A DNA stretch of 63,215 nt. It comes from Ga0077536 sp943370145. Its GTDB lineage: Bacteria; Pseudomonadota; Gammaproteobacteria; Ga0077536. This document shows, one piece after another, positions 26,308 through 34,907 of the stretch (the first letter of the stretch is position 1; each line of letters opens with the position of its first letter). The notes beneath the pieces were generated by a model that was given only the letters and a program-made list of their open reading frames with translations, ran no database searches and was not told where the DNA came from. The translations under genes were made by a program, and so were the position numbers. The DNA lies in contig CALRPY020000022.1 of assembly GCA_943370145.1 (NCBI GenBank), forward strand, positions 1 through 63,215, in the 5' to 3' direction.

Positions 26308-27456
26308 TCACTCCATCGTTTCGATGGGCTCCACCGGCGGCAGCGGCTGGCCCTTCACCTTGATCAGGTCTTCCATCTTCTTGTCGATGATGCGCGTCTT
26401 GTAGTCAGGCAGCTCATACGCCCAGCCCTGCACTCGCGCGTTCAGCTTCTCGACCTCCGCCTTCACGTCAGGCGGCGCGCCCGTGTCGGGCGCTGCCTGC
26501 GCCGCGGCGCCGCCATCCTTAGCCGCGCCGTCCGGCTTGCCGGCTTCCGCCGCCGGGGCGACGAGATCCGGGTTGAAGGCGAACTTGAAGGTGACGAATA
26601 CGCGACCATCCAGGTCGTACTGCTCCAGCGTCGCAACGAGGCCGTCGAAGGTCTGGACGTCGACGATCGTGCGCGGGGTGCCGCCCTCGACCTTGTTCGC
26701 CGCGATGACGTCGTCGAGGCGCATGTCGAGCAGCAGGCCGCCGATGCTCGACACTACCGCCGCCGACCGCGCGTCATGACCCTCCGGCGGATTCTGCAGC
26801 GTGAACAGCTGCTCCTTGCGATCCTTCTTGGACACCGTGACCGGCTGCGCGCCGTAGTGCCCGAGCGTCACCTGCCGCACGCGGTCCACCGGGATATCCA
26901 CGATGGCGGTCTCTATCCAGTCGTTGGGCTTGACCGCGATGGCGAGATCGCCCTCGACCAGGTAGGCCGTCGCATCGCCGTGGCGGCGAACGTAATGGCC
27001 AGGGCTCTCGACGCCCTTCGCCTGCCGCGCCTTGCCGACCATGAGATCCACCAGCGGCTCGCCGGTCTCGCCGCGCACGGTCACGCGCCGCGATTCGCCG
27101 CCGCTGGCCGGTGTGTCGGCGACGCCGAGGGTCGGGTAATTCTCCGCCTTCGAGGTCTTGCTCTCGCGAATCTTCAGGCCGGACAGCTGGACCAGCGCCG
27201 CGCGTACCTTGTCGACGTGCACCGGGTAGCCGTTGCGCTCGACCATCGACCACTTCTCGCCGTCGCGCCGCAGCGTGAACTTGTCGTCGCCGGTCTGGAT
27301 CTCGATGCTGCGCGACTCGTTGAGCTGGTCGAGCAGGCCGGGATAGAGCAGCGCGTTTCCGACGTCCGTCGACGGCGCCTTGCGTTGCGAGACGTGCCAG
27401 GCGCCGTAGGCGATGAGGCCTGCGACCACCAGCAGCAGGAGTTTCCTCGTGTTCAT
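26308..27456 (-). CDS. DUF4340 domain-containing protein
   Basis: A 382-residue envelope protein. A single N-terminal membrane helix (LLLLVVAGLIAYGAWHVSQ) is followed by a periplasmic region built of two DUF4340 units, with TVRGETGEPLVDLMVGK and KDRKEQLFTLQNPPEGH typical of the family. A stretch rich in Ala, Pro and Asp (about residues 310-345) separates the C-terminal helix. DUF4340 proteins usually sit last in operons with GldA/GldF/GldG-like ABC genes, exactly as here (11 bp after the GldG-like gene), and are presumed to be accessory parts of that transporter. The biochemical role is not known. Confidence 0.9.
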   Translation of the reverse strand: MNTRKLLLLVVAGLIAYGAWHVSQRKAPSTDVGNALLYPGLLDQLNESRSIEIQTGDDKFTLRRDGEKWSMVERNGYPVHVDKVRAALVQLSGLKIRESKTSKAENYPTLGVADTPASGGESRRVTVRGETGEPLVDLMVGKARQAKGVESPGHYVRRHGDATAYLVEGDLAIAVKPNDWIETAIVDIPVDRVRQVTLGHYGAQPVTVSKKDRKEQLFTLQNPPEGHDARSAAVVSSIGGLLLDMRLDDVIAANKVEGGTPRTIVDVQTFDGLVATLEQYDLDGRVFVTFKFAFNPDLVAPAAEAGKPDGAAKDGGAAAQAAPDTGAPPDVKAEVEKLNARVQGWAYELPDYKTRIIDKKMEDLIKVKGQPLPPVEPIETME

Positions 27457-27467
27457 GTGCGTACCCT

Positions 27468-29348
27468 TCAGTTCCAGCGCCGCTGGCGCAGTGCGCCCAC
27501 CGCAATCGCGATCACCGCGAGCAGCAGCGGAATCAGTCCGATGTTCAGCAGCTTGAGCGTGTTGCCGAGTTGCTCGATGTTCCTGCCGAGTTCGTGCTGT
27601 ACGGCGCGCAGTTCCTTGCGGGTCTTCAGCTGTTCACTGCGGAACAGGTCGATTTCCTTGCGCTGTTCGGCGGTCAGGATGACTTCGCCTTCGCCGCCCT
27701 GGCCCTTCTGCAGTTCGCGCAGCTTGTTCTCCGTCCCCTCGAGCTTCGCCCGCAGCGCCTGTTCCCGATCCCGGAACCGGCTTTCGGCCTCGCGCTTGAT
27801 GTTCTCGACCACCTCGAACGGCCGCGCGTATTCCCCACGGCTGCGCAGGCTGATCAGATCGTCGTTGCCGCCCAGGTTGTCGATCGCGTTGATGAGGAAA
27901 TCCGCATTGTTCGCGAACGGGTTGGGCACCTGCATGCCGAGGAAGCGCTCGATGCGCACCCAGAATCGATCGGCCAGCAGGTCGGTGTCGGCGGTGACGA
28001 TGACGTTGATCCCGTCCTTGGCGCTCTTCAGCTGGTTCGCATCGCCGGGGCCGCGCTTCTCCTGCTCATCGAGCGGCGGGCCGTCGGGAAAGGCCGTGCT
28101 CGCCGGCCCGCTGACGCGCGCCGAGAGTGTCAGCCGCCGGTCGCCGGGTTCGAAGCCTTCGCGCAGTCCGTTCGGATCGCGTACGAAAAAAATCGCGTCG
28201 CGTTCGAGGAAGCCGGCCTTCGGACCGGTCGTCAACAGCGGCGTGAGTTTGGTCGCGGCATCCTTCAGCGGCTCGATGTGTCCCGCGGTACCCACGTTGA
28301 TGCCCTGCAGCTTGCTCGTGATGAAGTCATCGCGGTTCATGCTGTCGTCGTGCAACTGGATCCAGGGCAGATACTCGACCTCCTGCGGACCGCGGCTGCC
28401 GCTGAAGCTCACGCGCACCGCGTCCTCGACATCGCCGACGATCTTGTCGGTCGCGACCGTGATTCCCCAGGCCTTGAACAACGGTTCGAGGTTGGAGTCG
28501 ACCTTCGGCATCACCATCGGGTTGCTCGGGTCGCGTTCCGGGCGATCCTCCTCGGCCAGCGGGTCGACGAACACCATGGCCTTGCCGCCAGCGAGCACGA
28601 ACTGGTCGATCGCGTAGAGCGTCTTCGCCGGCAGATCCTTCGGATGCACGACCAGCAGGGTGTCGATTGCGGGGTCGATCACCTTCACGTCGCGCGCCAG
28701 GTCGCGCACGTCGAAGACTTCCTTCAACTGGTTGATGCTGGCCCAGGCCGGCTGAGGCGGTGCATCCGGCCCCATCGGCGGGCCGCCGTTCAGCTGCAGG
28801 TCGCTGATGAGCCCGATCACGCGCTTCTGCGGGTTCGCGAGCGTGTAGACGAGCTTGCTGATTTCGTATTCCAGCGCGTCTTCGCGCTCGGGGTTCAGGA
28901 AGGGAATCGCGAGTTCGTCGTCCATCGTGTTCGCGCCGGCGAGTCCCAGGTAGCCCATGTCGCCGGTGGCGTTGAGCGGCAGCTGCTCGATGCCGTAGCC
29001 CACCGCCTGGTCTTCAGCCTCGGAGAACGGTTCCGGCGCGATGACCTCGAGTTTCAGCTTGCCATCCGCTTCCGCCACGTATTCCTCGAGCAGGTCGCGC
29101 ACGCGCTTGCCGTAGTTCAGGTACTGCGGCACGCCGGCGAACTGCCGCGCGGAGAAATAGAAGCGCAGCGTGATTGGCTCGTCGATTTTCGACAGCACGC
29201 CGCGCGTGCCGTCGGACAGGGTGTAGAGCCGGTTCTCGGTGACGTCGAGACGGCTCGAGGTGAGCGTCTCGTTGGTGATGATGTTGACGCCCATGAACAG
29301 CACCACGGCAATCGCGATGCTGGTCAGGGTTTGAGACTTGGTCTGCAT
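27468..29348 (-). CDS. GldG-like ABC transporter auxiliary protein
   Basis: A 626-residue protein of the ABC_transp_aux / GldG type. It has one N-terminal membrane helix (SIAIAVVLFMGVNIIT), the signature SRLDVTENRLYTLSDGTRGVL, and a large periplasmic domain related to the DUF4350/IFT52 fold (VIGLISDLQLNGG; DTLLVVHPKDLP; KAMVFVDPLAEED). Near the C-terminus are a predicted coiled coil (about 515-600, many Glu/Arg/Lys/Gln) and a final membrane helix ending IAIAVGALRQRRWN. It lies between the permease and DUF4340 genes (24 and 11 bp spacing). In Bacteroidetes GldG is needed for gliding; the gammaproteobacterial versions have no proven role. Confidence 0.92.
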   Translation of the reverse strand: MQTKSQTLTSIAIAVVLFMGVNIITNETLTSSRLDVTENRLYTLSDGTRGVLSKIDEPITLRFYFSARQFAGVPQYLNYGKRVRDLLEEYVAEADGKLKLEVIAPEPFSEAEDQAVGYGIEQLPLNATGDMGYLGLAGANTMDDELAIPFLNPEREDALEYEISKLVYTLANPQKRVIGLISDLQLNGGPPMGPDAPPQPAWASINQLKEVFDVRDLARDVKVIDPAIDTLLVVHPKDLPAKTLYAIDQFVLAGGKAMVFVDPLAEEDRPERDPSNPMVMPKVDSNLEPLFKAWGITVATDKIVGDVEDAVRVSFSGSRGPQEVEYLPWIQLHDDSMNRDDFITSKLQGINVGTAGHIEPLKDAATKLTPLLTTGPKAGFLERDAIFFVRDPNGLREGFEPGDRRLTLSARVSGPASTAFPDGPPLDEQEKRGPGDANQLKSAKDGINVIVTADTDLLADRFWVRIERFLGMQVPNPFANNADFLINAIDNLGGNDDLISLRSRGEYARPFEVVENIKREAESRFRDREQALRAKLEGTENKLRELQKGQGGEGEVILTAEQRKEIDLFRSEQLKTRKELRAVQHELGRNIEQLGNTLKLLNIGLIPLLLAVIAIAVGALRQRRWN

Positions 29349-29372
29349 GATTCGTCCTTCTCCCGCAGCGCT

Positions 29373-30107
29373 TCAGCTGCTTTTCTTGGCGTCGATCGCG
29401 AGCATGTTCGCGTACAACCAGAACGCGATCAGCGTGGCGAAATAGATGAGGTCACGCAGGTCGATGACGCCCTTCTGGATCGAATTGAAATGGGTCAGGA
29501 AGCTGAACGAGCCGATCACGTCCACGATCGCCTGCGGCGCCCAGCCACGGAAGAAATCGAGCACCAGCGGGAAGCCGCTCAGGTTGAACGCGAAACAGAT
29601 CACGAAGCTGATGACGAAAGCGATGACCTGGTTCTTGGTCAGCGCGGAGATGCACGCGCCTATCGCGAGGAAACCGCCGGCCATCATGAGGCTGCCGAGG
29701 TAACCGGCCGCGATCACGGTGTTGTCCGGGTTACCCAGGTAGTTGACCGTGATCCACAACGGGAAGGTCAGCGCGAGTGCGATGGCGGTGAACGCCCAGG
29801 CCGCGAGGAACTTGCCGAGCACCGCCTCGAAGAGGGATACCGGCAGCGTCATCAGCAGTTCCAGCGTGCCGCTCTTGCGTTCCTCCGACCACAGTCGCAT
29901 GGAGATCGCAGGGATCAGCAGCATGTATAGCCACGGGTGGTAGCGGAAGAACGGTTCGAGATCCGCCTGGCTGCGTTCGTAGAACCCGCCGACGTAGAAC
30001 GTGAAGATCCCGGTCAGGAACAGGAAGATGACGATGAAGACGTACGCGACCGGCGTCGCGAAGTAACCGCGGAATTCCCGCGTGAAAAGGGTGTGGATAC
30101 GGCTCAT
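29373..30107 (-). CDS. ABC-2 type permease, GldF-like
   Basis: A 244-residue inner-membrane protein with six predicted helices. The opening IHTLFTREFRGYFATPVAYVF is the usual GldF/ABC-2 start, and SEERKSGTLELLMTLPVS is the conserved cytoplasmic loop of these exporters. It would pair with the ATPase encoded just upstream; their genes overlap by 4 bp (stop of one, start of the next). The substrate is unknown. Confidence 0.92.
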   Translation of the reverse strand: MSRIHTLFTREFRGYFATPVAYVFIVIFLFLTGIFTFYVGGFYERSQADLEPFFRYHPWLYMLLIPAISMRLWSEERKSGTLELLMTLPVSLFEAVLGKFLAAWAFTAIALALTFPLWITVNYLGNPDNTVIAAGYLGSLMMAGGFLAIGACISALTKNQVIAFVISFVICFAFNLSGFPLVLDFFRGWAPQAIVDVIGSFSFLTHFNSIQKGVIDLRDLIYFATLIAFWLYANMLAIDAKKSS

Positions 30108-31084
30108 GTCCGGGTCACCTCGCCGGCGCTGCCGGCCGTCGTGGTTATCGTGCGGAAGACCTCGTCGAGATGGCCCGACTCGACGAAGAGCTGGTCGAAG
30201 GGCCAGCCACCGTCGCGTCCCGCGCGCTGCACCTGCTCCAGGATAGGCACGCCATCGCGCGGCGTGACGGTCAGGCGCTGCTGGTCGGCGCCGGACGGGC
30301 GCGCTTCGACCCCGGTCACGTCGGGCAGCGCGCGGAGCGCGGCGGTGACGGCGTCGGTGATGGCATTGGCGACGGTCAGCGTCACCGCGTTGTGGTAGCG
30401 CGAGCGGCCCTCGAGCTCGGCCGGCGTGCCCGCGAAGAGCAGGCGGCCGCGGGCGATGATGGCCGCGCGCGTGCAGACGGCGTGGACCTCCTCGAGGATG
30501 TGGGTCGAGATGATGATGGCCTTGTGCGGCGCCATCTCCCCGATCAGCGAGCGGACCTCGTGCTTCTGGTTCGGATCGAGGCCGTCGGTCGGCTCGTCTA
30601 GGATCAGCACCTCCGGGTCGTGCAGGATGGCCTGGGCCAGGCCGACGCGGCGCTTGAAGCCCTTGGACAGGGTCTCGATCGTCTGCGTCATCACGCCTTC
30701 GAGGTGGATCTTGGCGACGACTTCGCGGATCCGGGCCGCCTTGCGCGCCCCGGACAGGCCGCGGATGTCGGCGATGAAGTCGAGGAAGGCGGCCGGCGTC
30801 ATTTCACCGTAGGCGGGCGCGCCCTCGGGCAGGTAGCCGATGCGGGTCTTGGCCGCGATGGGGTCGCTCGCGACATCGTGGCCGCAGACGCGGACGCTGC
30901 CCGAGGTCGGGGCGATGAAGCCCGTGATCATCTTCATCGTGGTCGATTTGCCGGCGCCGTTCGGGCCCAGGAAGCCCAGGACTTCGCCGCGTTTTATCTG
31001 CAGCGACACGCCGTCAACGGCCTTCAACTGGCCGAATGACTTACGCAGATCGCTGACTTCGATCAGGTTTTGCATGTGCGACAT
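30104..31084 (-). CDS. ABC transporter ATP-binding protein, GldA-like
   Basis: ATPase of 326 residues, longer than a bare nucleotide-binding domain. Walker A is GPNGAGKST, signature LSKGFKRRVGLAQA, Walker B VLILDEPTDGLD and the switch histidine is in IISTHILEE. The C-terminal 100 residues form an extra domain common in GldA/CcmA-type ATPases of ABC-2 exporters. The first ATG has GAGGG four bases upstream, favouring 31084 over the in-frame ATG nine bases later. It heads the four-gene operon GldA-GldF-GldG-DUF4340 and is divergent from mnmG. Confidence 0.93.
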   Translation of the reverse strand: MSHMQNLIEVSDLRKSFGQLKAVDGVSLQIKRGEVLGFLGPNGAGKSTTMKMITGFIAPTSGSVRVCGHDVASDPIAAKTRIGYLPEGAPAYGEMTPAAFLDFIADIRGLSGARKAARIREVVAKIHLEGVMTQTIETLSKGFKRRVGLAQAILHDPEVLILDEPTDGLDPNQKHEVRSLIGEMAPHKAIIISTHILEEVHAVCTRAAIIARGRLLFAGTPAELEGRSRYHNAVTLTVANAITDAVTAALRALPDVTGVEARPSGADQQRLTVTPRDGVPILEQVQRAGRDGGWPFDQLFVESGHLDEVFRTITTTAGSAGEVTRT

Positions 31085-31410
31085 TGCCCTCGGGAGCGAC
31101 GGCGCGGTGCGAAGGCCGTGTTCCCACAGTCACGATTTTTTTTGCTTGGTTGAGTCGGCCGACGACGGCGGGTCCGGCGTCGGCCGTACATGGTAGCGCC
31201 CGCCGCTGTTCCGCGGTGGCCTGTTGGCGGCAGGGGAATGTTCCACAGCCGATTCCGAGCGTCAACCTGCCCGGCGCAGACCATCGGCGGGCGCGGAAGT
31301 TCGATCGCGGCCGTCCGGCGCGGCCGGTCGGCTGCCCGCGCGCCGCTGACTGCGGCACGGTTTCGGATTATCCTGCGCCGCCTGCCTTCCGAACCCGTGG
31401 CTGACCCAGC
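31085..31410. other. Intergenic region between the Gld-like operon and mnmG
   Basis: 326 bp without a gene between two divergent starts. It holds the mnmG promoter (31346-31374). A T8 run at 31134-31142 and several GC-rich imperfect repeats are visible (GTCGGCCGACGACGGC and GCGTCGGCCGTAC near 31160-31190). A TGTTCCAC at 31239-31246 resembles half of a parS site. No DnaA-box cluster is seen, so I do not read it as an origin. Confidence 0.6.
31346..31374 (+). promoter_or_regulatory. Sigma-70 promoter for mnmG
   Basis: CTGACT, 17-bp spacer, TATCCT; each box matches the consensus at four of six positions. It ends 36 bp before the mnmG ATG. Confidence 0.5.
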
Positions 31411-33303
31411 ATGCAATACCCACAGCGATATGGCGTGATTGTCGTCGGCGGCGGCCATGCCGGCACCGAGGCGGCGCTCGCCAGCGCCCGCATGGGCGTG
31501 CCCACGCTGCTGCTGACCCAGAGCATCGAGACGCTGGGCGCGATGTCCTGCAACCCGGCCATCGGGGGTATCGGCAAGGGGCATCTCGTCAAGGAGATCG
31601 ACGCGATGGGCGGCGTGATGGGGGTCGCCGCCGACCACTGCGGCATCCATTTCAAGCGCCTGAACGCGAGCAAGGGGCCGGCGGTCCGCGCGACGCGCGC
31701 CCAGATCGACCGTGCCCTGTACCGAGCCTTCATCCGGCACCGGCTCGAAAACCAGCCCCACCTCGACCTCTTCCAGCAGGCGGTCGACGACCTCGTCGTC
31801 GAGGACGGCCGCGTGCGCGCGGTGGTGACCCAGATGGGCCTGCGCTTCGACGCGGATACCGTGATCCTGACCGTGGGCACCTTCCTCGCCGGGCTCGTCC
31901 ACATCGGGGAAGCCCAGTACCAGGCCGGCCGGGCCGGCGACCCGCCCGCGAACAGGCTGTCGGCCCGCCTGCGCGAGCTCGCGTTGCCGGTGGGGCGGCT
32001 GAAGACCGGCACGCCGCCGCGTATCGACGGCACGACCATCGATTTTTCCCGGCTGCAACCGCAGCCTGGCGACGAACCGACGCCGGTGTTCTCGTTCCTG
32101 GGCGACCGCGCGCAGCACCCGCGGCAGGTCGATTGCCACATCACGCACACCAACGAGCGCACGCACGAGCTCATCCGGCGTTCGATCGCGCGCTCGCCGA
32201 TGTACAACGGCCAGATCGCGAGCACCGGTCCACGCTATTGCCCGTCGGTAGAAGACAAGGTGATGCGCTTCGCCGACAAGACGGCGCACCAGATTTTCAT
32301 CGAGCCCGAGGGCCTCGAGACCCGTGAAATCTACCCGAACGGCATCTCGACCAGCTTGCCGTTCGACGTGCAGCTGGCACTGGTGCGATCGATCGCGGGC
32401 TTCGAGCGGGCCCACATCACCCGCCCCGGCTACGCCATCGAGTACGACTATTTCGATCCCCGCGGCATCCAGCCCTGGCTTGAGACGCGCCAGATCGAGG
32501 GGCTGTTCCTCGCGGGCCAGATCAATGGCACCACCGGGTACGAGGAGGCGGCCGCGCAGGGGCTGGTGGCCGGGATCAATGCGGCGCTGCGTGTCCAGGC
32601 CCGCGAGCCGTGGTACCCGCGCCGCCACCAGTCCTACCTCGGCGTGCTGATCGACGACCTCGTCACGCGCGGCACGACCGAGCCCTACCGCATGTTCACC
32701 AGCCGGGCTGAGTACCGCCTGCTGTTGCGCGAGGACAATGCCGACCTGCGGCTGACGCCGACGGGCCGCGAACTGGGGCTGGTCGATGATGCGCGCTGGG
32801 CGCGCTTCGAGCGCAAGCGCGAAGCCTTCGACGGGGAGCGCAAGCGCCTTGCGGGGCACTGGCTCACGCCCGAGCGACTGCCGGCTGAAATCGCCACGGG
32901 GCTGCTGGGCCAGCCGCTGCGCAAGGAGCAGAACCTTGCCGACCTCCTGCGCCGTCCGGAACTCGATTACGCGACCCTCATGCGGATTCCCGGCGCGGGG
33001 CCGGGGGTCGACGATCCCGAGGTCGTCGAGCAGATCGAAATCGACGCGCGCTACAGCGGTTACCTGGCGCGGCAGCAGGAGGAGATAGATCGCACCAGCC
33101 GCCATGCCGACACCGTGGTGCCGGCGGACTTCGACTACCGTGCGGTGCCGGGCCTGTCGCGCGAAATCGTCGCCAAGCTGAGTGAATTCCGGCCCCACAC
33201 GCTGGGCCAGGCGGCGCGCATTTCGGGCGTCACGCCGGCCGCGCTGTCCTTGCTGCTCGTCTATATCAAGCGGCACCGCGCGCCGGCCGCAGTCAACCAG
33301 TGA
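31411..33303 (+). CDS. mnmG: tRNA uridine-5-carboxymethylaminomethyl modification enzyme MnmG
   Basis: FAD protein that with MnmE forms the cmnm5 group at wobble U34 of some tRNAs. The 630-residue protein has the FAD-binding VVGGGHAGTEAALASARMG, NPAIGGIGKGHLVKE, the cysteine-bearing GRYCPS-like PRYCPSVEDK, and FLAGQINGTTGYEEAAAQG. The C-terminal helical domain (from about residue 550) is complete. Length is typical of MnmG. It is followed by rsmG, then parA-parB and the atp operon, the classical gammaproteobacterial order near the replication origin. Confidence 0.98.
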   Translation: MQYPQRYGVIVVGGGHAGTEAALASARMGVPTLLLTQSIETLGAMSCNPAIGGIGKGHLVKEIDAMGGVMGVAADHCGIHFKRLNASKGPAVRATRAQIDRALYRAFIRHRLENQPHLDLFQQAVDDLVVEDGRVRAVVTQMGLRFDADTVILTVGTFLAGLVHIGEAQYQAGRAGDPPANRLSARLRELALPVGRLKTGTPPRIDGTTIDFSRLQPQPGDEPTPVFSFLGDRAQHPRQVDCHITHTNERTHELIRRSIARSPMYNGQIASTGPRYCPSVEDKVMRFADKTAHQIFIEPEGLETREIYPNGISTSLPFDVQLALVRSIAGFERAHITRPGYAIEYDYFDPRGIQPWLETRQIEGLFLAGQINGTTGYEEAAAQGLVAGINAALRVQAREPWYPRRHQSYLGVLIDDLVTRGTTEPYRMFTSRAEYRLLLREDNADLRLTPTGRELGLVDDARWARFERKREAFDGERKRLAGHWLTPERLPAEIATGLLGQPLRKEQNLADLLRRPELDYATLMRIPGAGPGVDDPEVVEQIEIDARYSGYLARQQEEIDRTSRHADTVVPADFDYRAVPGLSREIVAKLSEFRPHTLGQAARISGVTPAALSLLLVYIKRHRAPAAVNQ

Positions 33304-33355
33304 GCACCGTCGCGGCCTGTCTCCCGCGTGTCGTGGGCCGTCGACGACCGCGCGG

Positions 33356-33994
33356 ATGACCGTGGCCCTGATCATTGCGGAAGGCGCGGCTGCGCTGGGG
33401 CTCGAGCTCGCGGCGCCCACTGCGGCGCTGCTCGCGCGCTACAGCGAACTCGTGATCAAGTGGAATCGGGTGGCCAACCTCACCGGGGCGCGCCGCGCGA
33501 CCGATTTCGCGCGCAAGTTCGTCGTCGATGCCCTGGCAGTTGCGCCCTGGGTCGAGGGGCCGCAGGTGGCCGATCTCGGCAGCGGCGCCGGCCTGCCGGG
33601 GATGGTGCTCGCAATCCTCAAGCCGGACGTCCGCTTCCATCTGGTCGAGCCGCGCGCCCGGCGCGCCCGTTTCCTCGAGCAGGCCCGCATCGAACTGGGC
33701 CTCGGCAACGTCGAGGTGCACTGCGCGCGCATCGAGGACTGGACACCGCCGGTCCCGGTCGACGCGATCATCTGCCAGGCGGTGGGTTCGCTGTCGTACA
33801 TCCTGGGCGTGACGGCCCATCTGCATGGTCACCGCGCGAAGGTGCTGGCCCTCAAGGGACAGCGGCCCGTGGCGGAACTCGCGGCCCTCGGCCCGGCCGC
33901 CGACGCCTGCGAGACCATCCGGCTGCGGGTGCCGGGCTGGGCTGAACGACATCTCGTGCGCGTGGACTGCAGCCGGCTGCCCGCACCGGCGTGA
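33356..33994 (+). CDS. rsmG: 16S rRNA (guanine527-N7)-methyltransferase
   Basis: SAM-dependent enzyme that makes m7G527 of 16S rRNA. The 212-residue protein has the SAM motif VADLGSGAGLPGMVLAI, the LVEPRARRARFLEQ stretch, and KVLALKGQ near the C-terminus. WNRVANLTG before the SAM domain is a family hallmark. ATG 33356 is used because it is the first methionine that keeps the ALIIAEGAAALGL helix; longer readings enter the mnmG gene. It begins 53 bp after mnmG and is likely cotranscribed with it. Confidence 0.95.
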   Translation: MTVALIIAEGAAALGLELAAPTAALLARYSELVIKWNRVANLTGARRATDFARKFVVDALAVAPWVEGPQVADLGSGAGLPGMVLAILKPDVRFHLVEPRARRARFLEQARIELGLGNVEVHCARIEDWTPPVPVDAIICQAVGSLSYILGVTAHLHGHRAKVLALKGQRPVAELAALGPAADACETIRLRVPGWAERHLVRVDCSRLPAPA

Positions 33995-34017
33995 GGTGCG
34001 GCCGCCCGGGCGCTTTG

Positions 34018-34026
34018 TGCCATAAT
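34018..34026 (+). promoter_or_regulatory. Possible extended -10 promoter for parA
   Basis: TGCCATAAT fits an extended -10 element (TGn then CATAAT, five of six). No convincing -35 box. It is 83 bp upstream of parA, within the rsmG-parA gap. Confidence 0.35.
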
Positions 34027-34108
34027 CGCCTGCCCGCGTCCGGCCAGTGGACGGGCTCCACCGCCGCGCGCCGGCATCTCCATTCCTGAGCAGACATTCC
34101 AGCGATCC

Positions 34109-34897
34109 ATGGCGACAGTCTTCGCAATCGCGAACCAGAAGGGCGGAGTCGGGAAGACGACGACGAGCGTCAACCTGAGTGCTTCGCTGGCCGCAACGCG
34201 CCGCAGCGTGCTGCTGATAGATCTCGACCCGCAGGGCAACGCGACCATGGGGTGCGGGGTCGACAAGCGCCAGCTCGAGCTGTCGAGCTTCGACGTGCTG
34301 ATGGGGCATTGCGGGATTGCCGAGGCCACGCGCCGCCTGCCGGAACTTGGCCTCGACCTGCTGCCGGCCAACGCCGACCTGACCGGCGCCGAGGTGGGGC
34401 TGCTCGAGGAATTCGGGCGGGAATTGCGGCTCAAGCTCGCGCTGGAGCCGGTGAGGAGCCGCTACACCCACGTCATCATCGATTGCCCGCCGTCGCTCAA
34501 CATGCTGACGGTCAACGCGCTGGTCGCGGCCGAAGCCCTCATCGTGCCCACCCAATGCGAGTACTACGCGCTCGAGGGCATCTCGGCACTGCTCGATACG
34601 GTCGAGAAAATCCGCAAGATTCTCAACCCCGCCCTGCGCATAGAGGGCTTCCTGCGCACGATGTACGACCCGCGGAACAACCTCGCGAACCAGGTTTCGC
34701 AGCAGCTGCTCGAGCATTTCGGCGAGAAGGTCTATCGCACCATCATTCCGCGTAACGTGCGCCTCGCCGAAGCCCCGAGCCACGGTCTGCCCGCCCTGCT
34801 GTACGACAAGTCGTCGGCCGGTGCGCTGGCCTATCTGGCACTGGCTGGCGAAATGCTGCGCAAGGACGACGCCGAGCGTCTCGCGGCCGGAAAATGA
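34109..34897 (+). CDS. parA: Chromosome partitioning ATPase ParA (Soj)
   Basis: Walker-type DNA segregation ATPase of 262 residues. The deviant Walker A motif is NQKGGVGKTTTSVNLSASLA, with LLIDLDPQGNATMG (Walker A' and B region), IIDCPPSLNML and VPTQCEYYALEG. There is no N-terminal DNA-binding extension, so it is the small chromosomal type. parB starts 10 bp after its stop, forming parAB. Confidence 0.97.
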   Translation: MATVFAIANQKGGVGKTTTSVNLSASLAATRRSVLLIDLDPQGNATMGCGVDKRQLELSSFDVLMGHCGIAEATRRLPELGLDLLPANADLTGAEVGLLEEFGRELRLKLALEPVRSRYTHVIIDCPPSLNMLTVNALVAAEALIVPTQCEYYALEGISALLDTVEKIRKILNPALRIEGFLRTMYDPRNNLANQVSQQLLEHFGEKVYRTIIPRNVRLAEAPSHGLPALLYDKSSAGALAYLALAGEMLRKDDAERLAAGK

Positions 34898-34907
34898 GGA
34901 CACGCAA

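Noticed and set aside
26305..29930. Two long plus-strand frames opposite the GldF/GldG/DUF4340 genes
   Set aside because: Biased composition, no motifs, and fully antisense to conserved proteins.
31239..31246. TGTTCCAC resembling half of a parS site near mnmG-parAB
   Set aside because: The second half of the palindrome is absent; one half-site is expected by chance.
31085..31410. Possible replication origin upstream of mnmG
   Set aside because: No cluster of DnaA boxes (TTATNCACA) and no A/T-rich unwinding region were seen.
31063..33420. 785-codon minus-strand frame opposite mnmG
   Set aside because: mnmG on the plus strand is unambiguous; the antisense frame lacks any family signature.
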